This document shows positions 1 through 8,450 of a DNA stretch of 64,000 nucleotides, one piece after another; the stretch's first letter is position 1; every line of letters starts with the position of its first letter. Source of the DNA: Microbacterium sp. CFH 31415 (GTDB lineage Bacteria > Actinomycetota > Actinomycetes > Actinomycetales > Microbacteriaceae); the NCBI RefSeq assembly GCF_022538185.1, contig NZ_JAKYXC010000003.1, positions 372,001 through 436,000 on the forward strand, given 5' to 3'. Both the position numbers and the translations under genes were made by a program. The notes beneath the pieces were generated by a model. The model had not been told where the DNA came from. It made no database searches and saw only the letters and a program-made list of their open reading frames with translations.

Positions 1-1
1 C

Positions 2-2239
<2,238 letters not shown>

Positions 2240-2308
2240 CGCACACCCATCCTTCGATGGCCGCGGGCCCGAGCCCCTCTGTTCACCTGGTGCCCCCGAC
2301 CCCCTTTG

Positions 2309-2357
2309 CTCACCTGTCGCGAAGTGCCGGGTTCGCCCGCACTTCGTGACAGGTGAG
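2309..2357. repeat. intergenic palindrome, copy 1 of GAAGTGC family
   Basis: Left arm 2309-2327 (CTCACCTGTCGCGAAGTGC) pairs with right arm 2339-2357 over 19 positions with a single G-T wobble; the loop is 11 nt. It lies 70 nt after the Clp stop. Closely related palindromes occur at 2391-2441 and at 30711-30837, so this is a dispersed family rather than only a terminator. Confidence 0.8.
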
Positions 2358-2390
2358 TGTCCCCCGCTGACGGGCGCCATCTCCACCTCT

Positions 2391-2441
2391 GCTCGCCTGT
2401 CGCGAAGTGCCGGGCTCCATGGCACTTCGTGACGGGCGAGC
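2391..2441. repeat. intergenic palindrome, copy 2 of GAAGTGC family
   Basis: Arms 2391-2411 and 2421-2441 pair over 21 positions including two wobbles around the core GAAGTGCC/GGCACTTC, with a 9-nt loop. It shares the outer CTCGCCTGTCGCGAAGTGCC pattern with the other copies. Its right arm ends in GACGGGCGAGC, which is also the first half of the 20-bp tandem repeat that follows. Confidence 0.8.
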
Positions 2442-2501
2442 ATCACCACCGACGGGCGAGCATCACCACCGACGGGCGAGCATCACCACCGACGGGCGAG
2501 C
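2431..2501. repeat. 20-bp tandem repeat, three full units plus a partial fourth
   Basis: GACGGGCGAGCATCACCACC is repeated exactly at 2431-2450, 2451-2470 and 2471-2490, then GACGGGCGAGC at 2491-2501 diverges. The first 11 bases are the right arm of the preceding palindrome, so the array seems to have grown from that arm. There are no spacers, so it is not CRISPR. The rest of the 307-nt gap (2240-2546) shows no gene. Confidence 0.85.
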
Positions 2502-2534
2502 GGCCCGCGACAGGAGAGCGTCGCCGGGGCATGC

Positions 2535-2540
2535 CAGGGT
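2535..2540 (+). promoter_or_regulatory. possible -10 element before LLM oxidoreductase
   Basis: CAGGGT ends 6 nt before the ATG at 2547. It matches the NANNNT-N6-start layout seen repeatedly in this window but weakly (only A2 and T6). GGAGGA between it and the ATG could instead be a ribosome binding site. Confidence 0.25.
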
Positions 2541-2546
2541 GGAGGA

Positions 2547-3422
2547 ATGGCACGCATCGGCGCGATCTTCAACCCGTACACGCACGCACCCGAGGAGTTC
2601 CGCGAGGCGGTGGCCGTCGCCGAGCGCGAAGGGCTGCCCGAACTGTGGATCTGGGAGGACTGCTTCCGCACCTCGGCGTTCGCGACGGCCGCCGCCGCCC
2701 TCGCCTGGACCAAGCAGCTGCGCCTCGGCATCGGCATCTCGCCCATGCCGCTGCGCAACGTCGCCGCCACGGCGATGGAGATCGCGACCGTCGAGCGACT
2801 CTTCCCCGGCCGTCTCCTTCCCGGCGTCGGGCACGGCGTGCTGCCGTGGATGGGCCAGGTGGGCGCGCGCGTCGCCTCGCCCCTGACCCTCATGCGCGAG
2901 TACGTGCCTGCCCTGCGGTCCCTGCTGGCGGGCGAGCAGGTCGACACCGCGGGCCGCTATGTCACCCTCGACGCCGTCCGGCTCGACACGCCGCCCGCGA
3001 CGGCGCCGCTCGTGTACGCGGCGGCCGAAGGGCCCAAGACGCTGCAGCTGTGCGGCGAGGTGGCCGACGGCGTCGTGCTGGACAGCAACCACACGCCGAC
3101 CGAGGTGCGCGCCTCGGTCGACACGATCCGCGGTGCGCGCGTCGCCGCGGGTCGGGAGGGCGACCACGACGTCGTCGCCTTCGTGATCGCCGCCTTCGGC
3201 CCCGACGCCGAGTCACGGGCGCTCGCCGACGTCGGCGACAAGCCCGATCCGCACCAGCGCGCGGTGTGGGGCGATCCGGCCGAGGTCGCCACGGCGCTCG
3301 ACCCGTTCTTCGACGCGGGGGTCGACGACGTCGTGCTGCTTCCGGCCTCGCGCGTCGATGCGGCCGCGTACTATGCGTCGGCTGCCGAGGTGTCGCGCCT
3401 CGTCGCGGAGCGCACGGCATGA
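2547..3422 (+). CDS. LLM-class flavin-dependent oxidoreductase
   Basis: Luciferase-like monooxygenase fold, an (alpha/beta)8 barrel using FMN or F420 in the cytosol; substrate unknown. The 291 residues cover most of the barrel: N-terminal strand RIGAIFNPYT, ELWIWEDCF, the LRLGIGISPMPLRN strand, and FPGRLLPGVGHGV typical of the family. Genome context gives no pathway. Its TGA overlaps the ATG of the next gene by 4 nt (ATGA at 3419), and that gene encodes a shorter protein of the same family, so the two are co-translated and may form a heterodimer. Both are short for the family (usually about 300-350 residues). Confidence 0.8.
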   Translation: MARIGAIFNPYTHAPEEFREAVAVAEREGLPELWIWEDCFRTSAFATAAAALAWTKQLRLGIGISPMPLRNVAATAMEIATVERLFPGRLLPGVGHGVLPWMGQVGARVASPLTLMREYVPALRSLLAGEQVDTAGRYVTLDAVRLDTPPATAPLVYAAAEGPKTLQLCGEVADGVVLDSNHTPTEVRASVDTIRGARVAAGREGDHDVVAFVIAAFGPDAESRALADVGDKPDPHQRAVWGDPAEVATALDPFFDAGVDDVVLLPASRVDAAAYYASAAEVSRLVAERTA

Positions 3423-4198
3423 CCGGCACCGGCGCTCTGTCGATCGGCGTCGCCGCCGCCATCGGACCCGAGCTCGCCGCACGCCTGGCCCCGGCGATCG
3501 AGGCCGCCGGGTTCCATGCCCTGTGGGTCAACGACACCCCGGGCAGCGATGCGCTCGCGGTGCTCGCGGCCGCCGCGCGCCAGACCGAGTCCCTCGTGCT
3601 CGCGACCGGTGTCGTCCCGGTCGACCGGCGTCCGCCGGCCGAGATCCTCGATCGCGTGTCGGCGCTCGCGCTGCCGGAAGACAGGCTCCTGCTCGGCATC
3701 GGCTCCGGCGGTCGCCGCGAAGGAGCGCTGGCGCTGGTGGCGGATGCCGCTGCTGCACTCCGGGCGGGATCGTCGGCGCGCGTCGTGGTCGGCGCGCTCG
3801 GCCCGAAGATGCGGCGGCTCGGGGCCGCGGCATCCGATGGTCTTCTTCTGAGCTGGCTGACGCCCGACGTCGCCGCACGGCAGACCGACGCCGCCCATGA
3901 GGTCGCCGCCGACGCCCACGTCGCGGTCTATGTGCGCACCGCGCTCGACGCCGATGCCGTGCCGCGGCTCGAGCGCGAGGCTGCCGCTTATGCGTCGTAC
4001 CCGGCGTACGCCGCGAACTTCGCCCGACTGGGCATCGGGGCGATCGACACCGTGATCCGACCCGATCAGGGCGCGCGGATCGCCGCGTACCAGGCGTCGG
4101 CCGACGAGGTCGTGCTGCGCGCGATCACCGCCGGCGAGACCGCCGACGACTACCTGCGCTTCGTCGACGCGGCGCGGGCGGCCGCCGCGGCCCCATGA
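3419..4198 (+). CDS. shortened LLM-class oxidoreductase paralogue
   Basis: 259 residues starting MTGTGALSIGVAA at the ATGA overlap with the upstream LLM gene; the frame is open further upstream but only this start gives a family-like N terminus. Visible family signals are GFHALWVNDTPGSDALAVL, LVLATGVVPVDRRPP and LPEDRLLLGIGSGG. Compared with the partner, the C-terminal half of the barrel is condensed. Function is inferred only as a flavin- or F420-dependent oxidoreductase; it could be a non-catalytic partner, like the beta subunit of bacterial luciferase. Confidence 0.65.
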   Translation: MTGTGALSIGVAAAIGPELAARLAPAIEAAGFHALWVNDTPGSDALAVLAAAARQTESLVLATGVVPVDRRPPAEILDRVSALALPEDRLLLGIGSGGRREGALALVADAAAALRAGSSARVVVGALGPKMRRLGAAASDGLLLSWLTPDVAARQTDAAHEVAADAHVAVYVRTALDADAVPRLEREAAAYASYPAYAANFARLGIGAIDTVIRPDQGARIAAYQASADEVVLRAITAGETADDYLRFVDAARAAAAAP

Positions 4199-4263
4199 CC
4201 GCGGCGCCCGCCCGCTGACGGGTCAGCGACCGAAGAACCGCGGTCGTCGAGGCGACGGGATGC

Positions 4264-4269
4264 CAGACT
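4264..4269 (+). promoter_or_regulatory. possible leaderless -10 element before DoxX-like gene
   Basis: CAGACT ends 7 nt before the ATG at 4277, the spacing expected when transcription starts at the first base of the start codon. No Shine-Dalgarno sequence is visible. Confidence 0.35.
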
Positions 4270-4276
4270 GGGCGCG

Positions 4277-4723
4277 ATGACCGCTCGATCCGCGACCCGC
4301 ACCGACTCCGTACCGAAAGGCGTGGCGCGCGCCGTGCTCGCGGCTCTGCTGCTCATCGCCGGCGCTTCCCACCTCACCTGGGGGCGCCGCGGCTACCGCA
4401 TCGTGGTGCCCGACTGGGCGACGGCGCTGCTGCGCACCGACAAGGACGCGATCGTGGTGGCATCCGGCGCGGTCGAACTGATGCTGGGGGGCGCGCTTCT
4501 CGCACTTCCGCGCGCGCGCGGGCGCATCGGCTGGACCGTCGCGGTCTTCTTCATCGCCGTCTTCCCGGGGAACGTGCATCAGTGGCGAACGCGCCGCGAT
4601 GCCCCTCTGATGCGCACCGACCGGGCGCGGTTCGTACGCCTGCTCCTTCAGCCCGTTCTCGTGGCCTGGGCGCTGTGGAGCACGTGGCCGGAGCGTCGAG
4701 CGGGAAGGACGGCCGCGCGGTGA
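4277..4723 (+). CDS. DoxX-like family membrane protein
   Basis: 148 residues with four hydrophobic stretches (about 16-34, 60-78, 84-100 and 112-131) and the DoxX-like signature ASHLTWGRRGYR followed by VPDWATALL. The family is found in membrane redox and thiol stress systems, but the individual role is usually unknown. A hydrophobic helix contains AVFFIAVFPGNVHQW, a conserved family motif. The stop overlaps the GTG of the next gene by 4 nt (GTGA at 4720), indicating an operon with the epimerase. Confidence 0.7.
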   Translation: MTARSATRTDSVPKGVARAVLAALLLIAGASHLTWGRRGYRIVVPDWATALLRTDKDAIVVASGAVELMLGGALLALPRARGRIGWTVAVFFIAVFPGNVHQWRTRRDAPLMRTDRARFVRLLLQPVLVAWALWSTWPERRAGRTAAR

Positions 4724-5742
4724 CCCGCCCCGTCGCCGTGATCGCCGGCGCCTCCGGCTTCGTGGGCGGTGCGCTGCGGACCGCGCTCGCCGACGAGGGC
4801 TACGACATCCGGCTGGTCGGCCGCAGCGGACCGGATGGGCGCTGGTCGGATCCTGAGAGCCTGCGGCAGGTCGTCGACGGAGCCGACCTGCTGGTCAATC
4901 TCGCCGGCAAGTCGGTGAACTGCCGCTACACCGATGCGAACCGCGACGAGATCCTGCGATCCCGTGTCGAGACGACCCGCCTCCTGCGGGAAGCGGTGAC
5001 GGATGCCGCGGCCCCGCCTGCGCTGTGGCTGAACGCGAGCACCGCCACCATCTACCGCTACGCGATGGACCGCCCGCAGACGGAGGCGGAGGGCGAGCTC
5101 GGGTCGGGCTTCTCGGTCGACGTCGCCCGCACGTGGGAGGAGGAGTTCTTCGCCGGCGACCTTCCCGCCACGCGACGCGCGTCGTTGCGCATGGCCATCG
5201 TCCTCGGCGACGGACCCGCGACCCGGCTGCTCGTGGGGCTGGCCCGCCTCGGCCTGGGCGGCCCGCAGTACGACGGGCGCTGGTTCCCGCACCGCCGCTA
5301 TCGCGGCATCGGCCCGCACCCGACGGGCGACGGCCGGGCGCCGTCGCATCGCTCGCATGGGCGACAGCGCTTCAGCTGGATCCACATCGACGACGTCATC
5401 GGGAGTGTGCGCTTCATCCGCGACCACCCCGAGATCGCGGGGCCGGTGAATCTCGCGGCACCCGATCCGATCGACAACACCACGCTGATGGAGACGCTGC
5501 GTCGCCTGGTCGGCGCGCCCGTCGGCCTGCCCGCCTGGCGCTTCATGATCGAACCCGCGATGTGGGTGCTGCGCACCGAACCGGAGCTCGTGCTGAAGAG
5601 CCGCTGGGTGCTTCCGGGCGTGCTGGAGGATGTCGGATACCGCTTCGCGCATGCCGAGGCCGGTCTCGCCCTCGCGGACGTCGTCGGGCGCCTCTCCCCG
5701 ACCCGTGACGGCGCCGCGGAAGCCGCCGCCCGCCTGGGCTAG
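4720..5742 (+). CDS. TIGR01777-type NAD-dependent epimerase (SDR39U1-like)
   Basis: Extended short-chain dehydrogenase. Rossmann motif GASGFVGGAL is near residue 9, LVNLAGKSV marks the cofactor-binding strand, and the C-terminal DUF1731 helix reads LKSRWVLPGVLEDVGYRF. The start is the GTG in the GTGA overlap with the DoxX-like gene; it places the Rossmann strand at residues 4-9 as in the family. Between GLGG and QRFSWIHIDD there is a His/Arg/Gly-rich stretch (about residues 182-217) longer than in many homologues I know. Physiological substrate unknown; homologues are often neighbours of cell-division or wall genes. The stop codon TAG forms the first bases of the following -10 element. Confidence 0.82.
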   Translation: MTRPVAVIAGASGFVGGALRTALADEGYDIRLVGRSGPDGRWSDPESLRQVVDGADLLVNLAGKSVNCRYTDANRDEILRSRVETTRLLREAVTDAAAPPALWLNASTATIYRYAMDRPQTEAEGELGSGFSVDVARTWEEEFFAGDLPATRRASLRMAIVLGDGPATRLLVGLARLGLGGPQYDGRWFPHRRYRGIGPHPTGDGRAPSHRSHGRQRFSWIHIDDVIGSVRFIRDHPEIAGPVNLAAPDPIDNTTLMETLRRLVGAPVGLPAWRFMIEPAMWVLRTEPELVLKSRWVLPGVLEDVGYRFAHAEAGLALADVVGRLSPTRDGAAEAAARLG

Positions 5743-5745
5743 AGT
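5740..5745 (+). promoter_or_regulatory. leaderless -10 element before leader ORF and ABC permease operon
   Basis: TAGAGT ends exactly 6 nt before an ATG at 5752, matching other leaderless promoters in this window. Its first three bases are the stop codon of the epimerase. A transcript would start at or next to the ATG of a six-codon ORF. Confidence 0.5.
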
Positions 5746-5751
5746 GCCAGA

Positions 5752-5772
5752 ATGCAAAGGCCGGCCGCGTGA
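5752..5772 (+). CDS. putative six-codon leader ORF (MQRPAA)
   Basis: ATG-CAA-AGG-CCG-GCC-GCG-TGA. Its ATG lies where a leaderless transcript from TAGAGT would begin, and its TGA overlaps the GTG start of the permease gene in the arrangement GTGA (5769-5772). The likely role is translational coupling or control of a permease gene that has no clear Shine-Dalgarno sequence of its own. Inferred only from layout; too short for any sequence-family evidence. Confidence 0.35.
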   Translation: MQRPAA

Positions 5773-8450
5773 TCGGAGGACTCCGCTTCGCCCTGGCCAG
5801 GGCGCGCGCCGCAGCGACGCCGCTCCTCACCCTCGGGGTCGTCTCCGCGCTCGCCGCGCTGCTCCTCGTGGCGGTCGTCGCCCTCATCGGCACGGTGGAG
5901 ACCCGCGAGGCGCGCTCGGCCCTCGCCGCGGCGACGGGTGACCGCGGTCGCATCGTCTTGACCATCGACGCCGGGGTCTCGGCCGACGAGGTCGCCGACG
6001 CCGCCGCAGAAGCGGTCGCGGATGCGGGCGCCGCCGGAGCCCTCGTGATCGCCGCCGACGACGGCGCCGTCGTGCTCACGCCCGACCTCGACAGGATCAC
6101 CGGGGCGCAGGCGGTCGCCCTCGTCGACGGGCTCGCGGGTCTGCGTGACGCCGTCGAGGAAGCGACCGGCGACCGCCCTCAGGAGTCGGGCGGCCTGCGC
6201 GACACGCTCGCCGGCGTCGGCGACGGCCTCGAGGCGCGCCGCGGGCCGACCGCGGTCGCACTGGGTCTGCTCGGTCTGCTGACGGCCGTCGTCGTCGGCG
6301 CCGTCGCGCTCGAGTCGGTGCGCGCGCGCGAGTCCGAGACCCGGCTGCTGCGCGCGCGTGGTGCGCGCAGGCGCGACCTCGTGTGGCTGGCGGCGCTCGA
6401 GTCGGCGATCGTCGCCGTGGCGGGCGGTCTGGCCGGCGCGTTCCTCGGTGTGGTCGTGGCGGGGATCTGGGGTGCCGCGCCCGCGGGTGCACTCGTGCCC
6501 CCGGTCGTCGCTGCGACCATCGCAGCGGTGGTCGCGGTAGTCGTGGCGGTGGCCACGGCACGCGGCGCCGAGCGCGGATCGGCACGGGCCCGCGCCGTGG
6601 CCGACATCGGGCTCATCGTGCTGCTGGCGGTCGTCACCGCTCTCGCAGTCTGGCAGTTCGTGCAGTCCGGAACCCCGGTCGTCGAGCGAGGCGACGGCGG
6701 CTCGACGCTCGATCCGCTCGTGGCGGTCGCTCCCGCGCTGGCTCTCGGACTCGCAGCGCTGATATCCGTGGCCCTCGCGACCCCGATCGCGCGGGCGATC
6801 GGCGCGGCCTTCGCGCCCGGTCGGGCGGTGTCGCCGACGACACCGTTGCGGCTCGCGTCCCGCCGCCCGGCGCGCCACGCCCTGTCCATCACGGTCGTCG
6901 CGTTCGCGATCGGGACGATCACGGTCGCAGGCGCCTACCACGCCAGCCTCACCGCCCTCGGCGACGCCCCCGAGGCCCTGCGCGTGGGCGCGGACCTCAA
7001 GGTCGGCACGATCCCCGAGGACGTGGTGGCAGCGGATGTCGCGGCCGTCGGCGCGCCCGATGCGGCGATGCTCGCACGCCCCATGAGCGCGCAGGGCACC
7101 GATCAGCGCATCCCCATCCTCGCTGTCCAGGCGCCACAGCTCGGTGCGGTCATGCTCGACGCGGACGGCACGATCGACCCTGCCGCACTCGGCGCGGAGC
7201 TCACGCTCCCCGAGACGAGCGCGGTGCTCGACGGCGACACGTTCACCCTCACTCTCGCGGCGCCCGCAGGTGAGCCCATCGAGTTCGACGGCGAGCTCAT
7301 CCCGCAGGGGTCTCCGGCCTTCAACGGCCGGGCGACGGTGGTCTCTTCCGCGGGAGCCGTCGCGACGTTCGGCTTCAGCAACGCCGAACTCTCGGTGATC
7401 GAGGACGACGACGGCAGCACGTTCACCGACCTGGAAGTGCGCGACGAGGAGACGTACACATTCGAGCTGCCTTCCGGCGACGAGTGGTCGCTCGCGGCCC
7501 TCGCGATCGGCTACCACCCGCTCGGCCACGTGCCGGGCGGCGGCGAGATCTCCGAGGTCTCCAGCGGTGGGGTCGCCGTCGACCTGACGGAGTTCCGCCC
7601 GGCGGCGGGCACGCCCGGAGTCGTCGACGTCACCGACGCGGGCATCGGGTTCGCACCCGAGGCGAGCGAGGGCCAGCCCTACAGCCAGGCCGTGGCCGCC
7701 GGCGTCCCTCCCGCGGTTCCGACGGTCATCACCGCGCAGCTGGCTGCCTCGCTGAGCCTCGAGGTGGGTGACTCGATCGCGCTCGAGGTGATCAAGCCCG
7801 AGTTCGAGGCGGACTTCGAGATCGTCGACGTGATCCCGGTGCTCCCCGGATCGACCACCGGCGAGGGCATGCTCGTCGACCTCGGCACCGTCTCGACGGC
7901 CAGCCCGTTCGACGTCGTCCCGACGCAGGTGTGGCTGTCCACCGATGACCCCGGGGCGATCGCGGCGGCCGTCTCGGCGGAGTTCCCGCAGACCGTGACG
8001 ATCGTGGCCGATCCGCGTTCGGCCGAGAACGCCGCGGGCACGGCCGCGGCGTTCTTCCTCGCTGCCGCAGGTGCGGTGGTGCTCGCCGTCGTCGTGCTGG
8101 TGCTCCGGCGCACGCGCAGCCGCGCCGATTCGCGCGAGCTCGCCCTCTTCGCCGTGATGGGCCTCGGCCGTCGACGTGCGTCGCGGCTGCGCGCGCAGGA
8201 GGACCTGTTCGCGGTGGCGATGGGCGCAGTGGGGGGCATCGCGGCGGGTGCGGCCACGGCATGGCTCATCGTGGCGCCGCTCGTGCGCGCCGCGTACGGC
8301 AGCGTGCCGGAGTCCTATCCCATCGTGCTGCGCGCCGACCCGCTCGTGCTGCTCCTGGTGGTCCTCGCCGCCGTCGGCGTCTTCGCGGTCATCGTCGCGA
8401 CCGTGCGGGCCCCCGCCCGCCTCGCGCCGCTCATGAGGGAGGACGAGTGA
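5769..8450 (+). CDS. FtsX/MacB-type ABC transporter permease (first)
   Basis: 893 residues. An N-terminal anchor (LLTLGVVSALAALLLVAVVA, about 19-38) is followed by an extracytoplasmic stretch, a membrane cluster at about 160-340, a second extracytoplasmic domain at about 380-750, and a C-terminal FtsX domain (SRELALFAVMGLGRRRASRL, about 785-804) with terminal helices. This ten-helix, double-FtsX layout is typical of MacB/LolE-like exporters or mechanotransmitters rather than classical importers. It overlaps the next permease gene by 4 nt (GTGA at 8447). No substrate-binding lipoprotein is nearby, so the cargo (lipid, peptide, antibiotic or wall signal) cannot be assigned. Confidence 0.82.
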   Translation: MIGGLRFALARARAAATPLLTLGVVSALAALLLVAVVALIGTVETREARSALAAATGDRGRIVLTIDAGVSADEVADAAAEAVADAGAAGALVIAADDGAVVLTPDLDRITGAQAVALVDGLAGLRDAVEEATGDRPQESGGLRDTLAGVGDGLEARRGPTAVALGLLGLLTAVVVGAVALESVRARESETRLLRARGARRRDLVWLAALESAIVAVAGGLAGAFLGVVVAGIWGAAPAGALVPPVVAATIAAVVAVVVAVATARGAERGSARARAVADIGLIVLLAVVTALAVWQFVQSGTPVVERGDGGSTLDPLVAVAPALALGLAALISVALATPIARAIGAAFAPGRAVSPTTPLRLASRRPARHALSITVVAFAIGTITVAGAYHASLTALGDAPEALRVGADLKVGTIPEDVVAADVAAVGAPDAAMLARPMSAQGTDQRIPILAVQAPQLGAVMLDADGTIDPAALGAELTLPETSAVLDGDTFTLTLAAPAGEPIEFDGELIPQGSPAFNGRATVVSSAGAVATFGFSNAELSVIEDDDGSTFTDLEVRDEETYTFELPSGDEWSLAALAIGYHPLGHVPGGGEISEVSSGGVAVDLTEFRPAAGTPGVVDVTDAGIGFAPEASEGQPYSQAVAAGVPPAVPTVITAQLAASLSLEVGDSIALEVIKPEFEADFEIVDVIPVLPGSTTGEGMLVDLGTVSTASPFDVVPTQVWLSTDDPGAIAAAVSAEFPQTVTIVADPRSAENAAGTAAAFFLAAAGAVVLAVVVLVLRRTRSRADSRELALFAVMGLGRRRASRLRAQEDLFAVAMGAVGGIAAGAATAWLIVAPLVRAAYGSVPESYPIVLRADPLVLLLVVLAAVGVFAVIVATVRAPARLAPLMREDE

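Noticed and set aside
2431..2501. CRISPR-like direct repeats
   Set aside because: Units are contiguous without spacers, there are only three, and no cas gene is nearby.
2357..3418. Upstream extension of the second LLM gene back into the repeat region
   Set aside because: The frame is open but the translation is Arg/Gly-rich, overlaps the first LLM gene entirely and has no family similarity before MTGTGALSIG.
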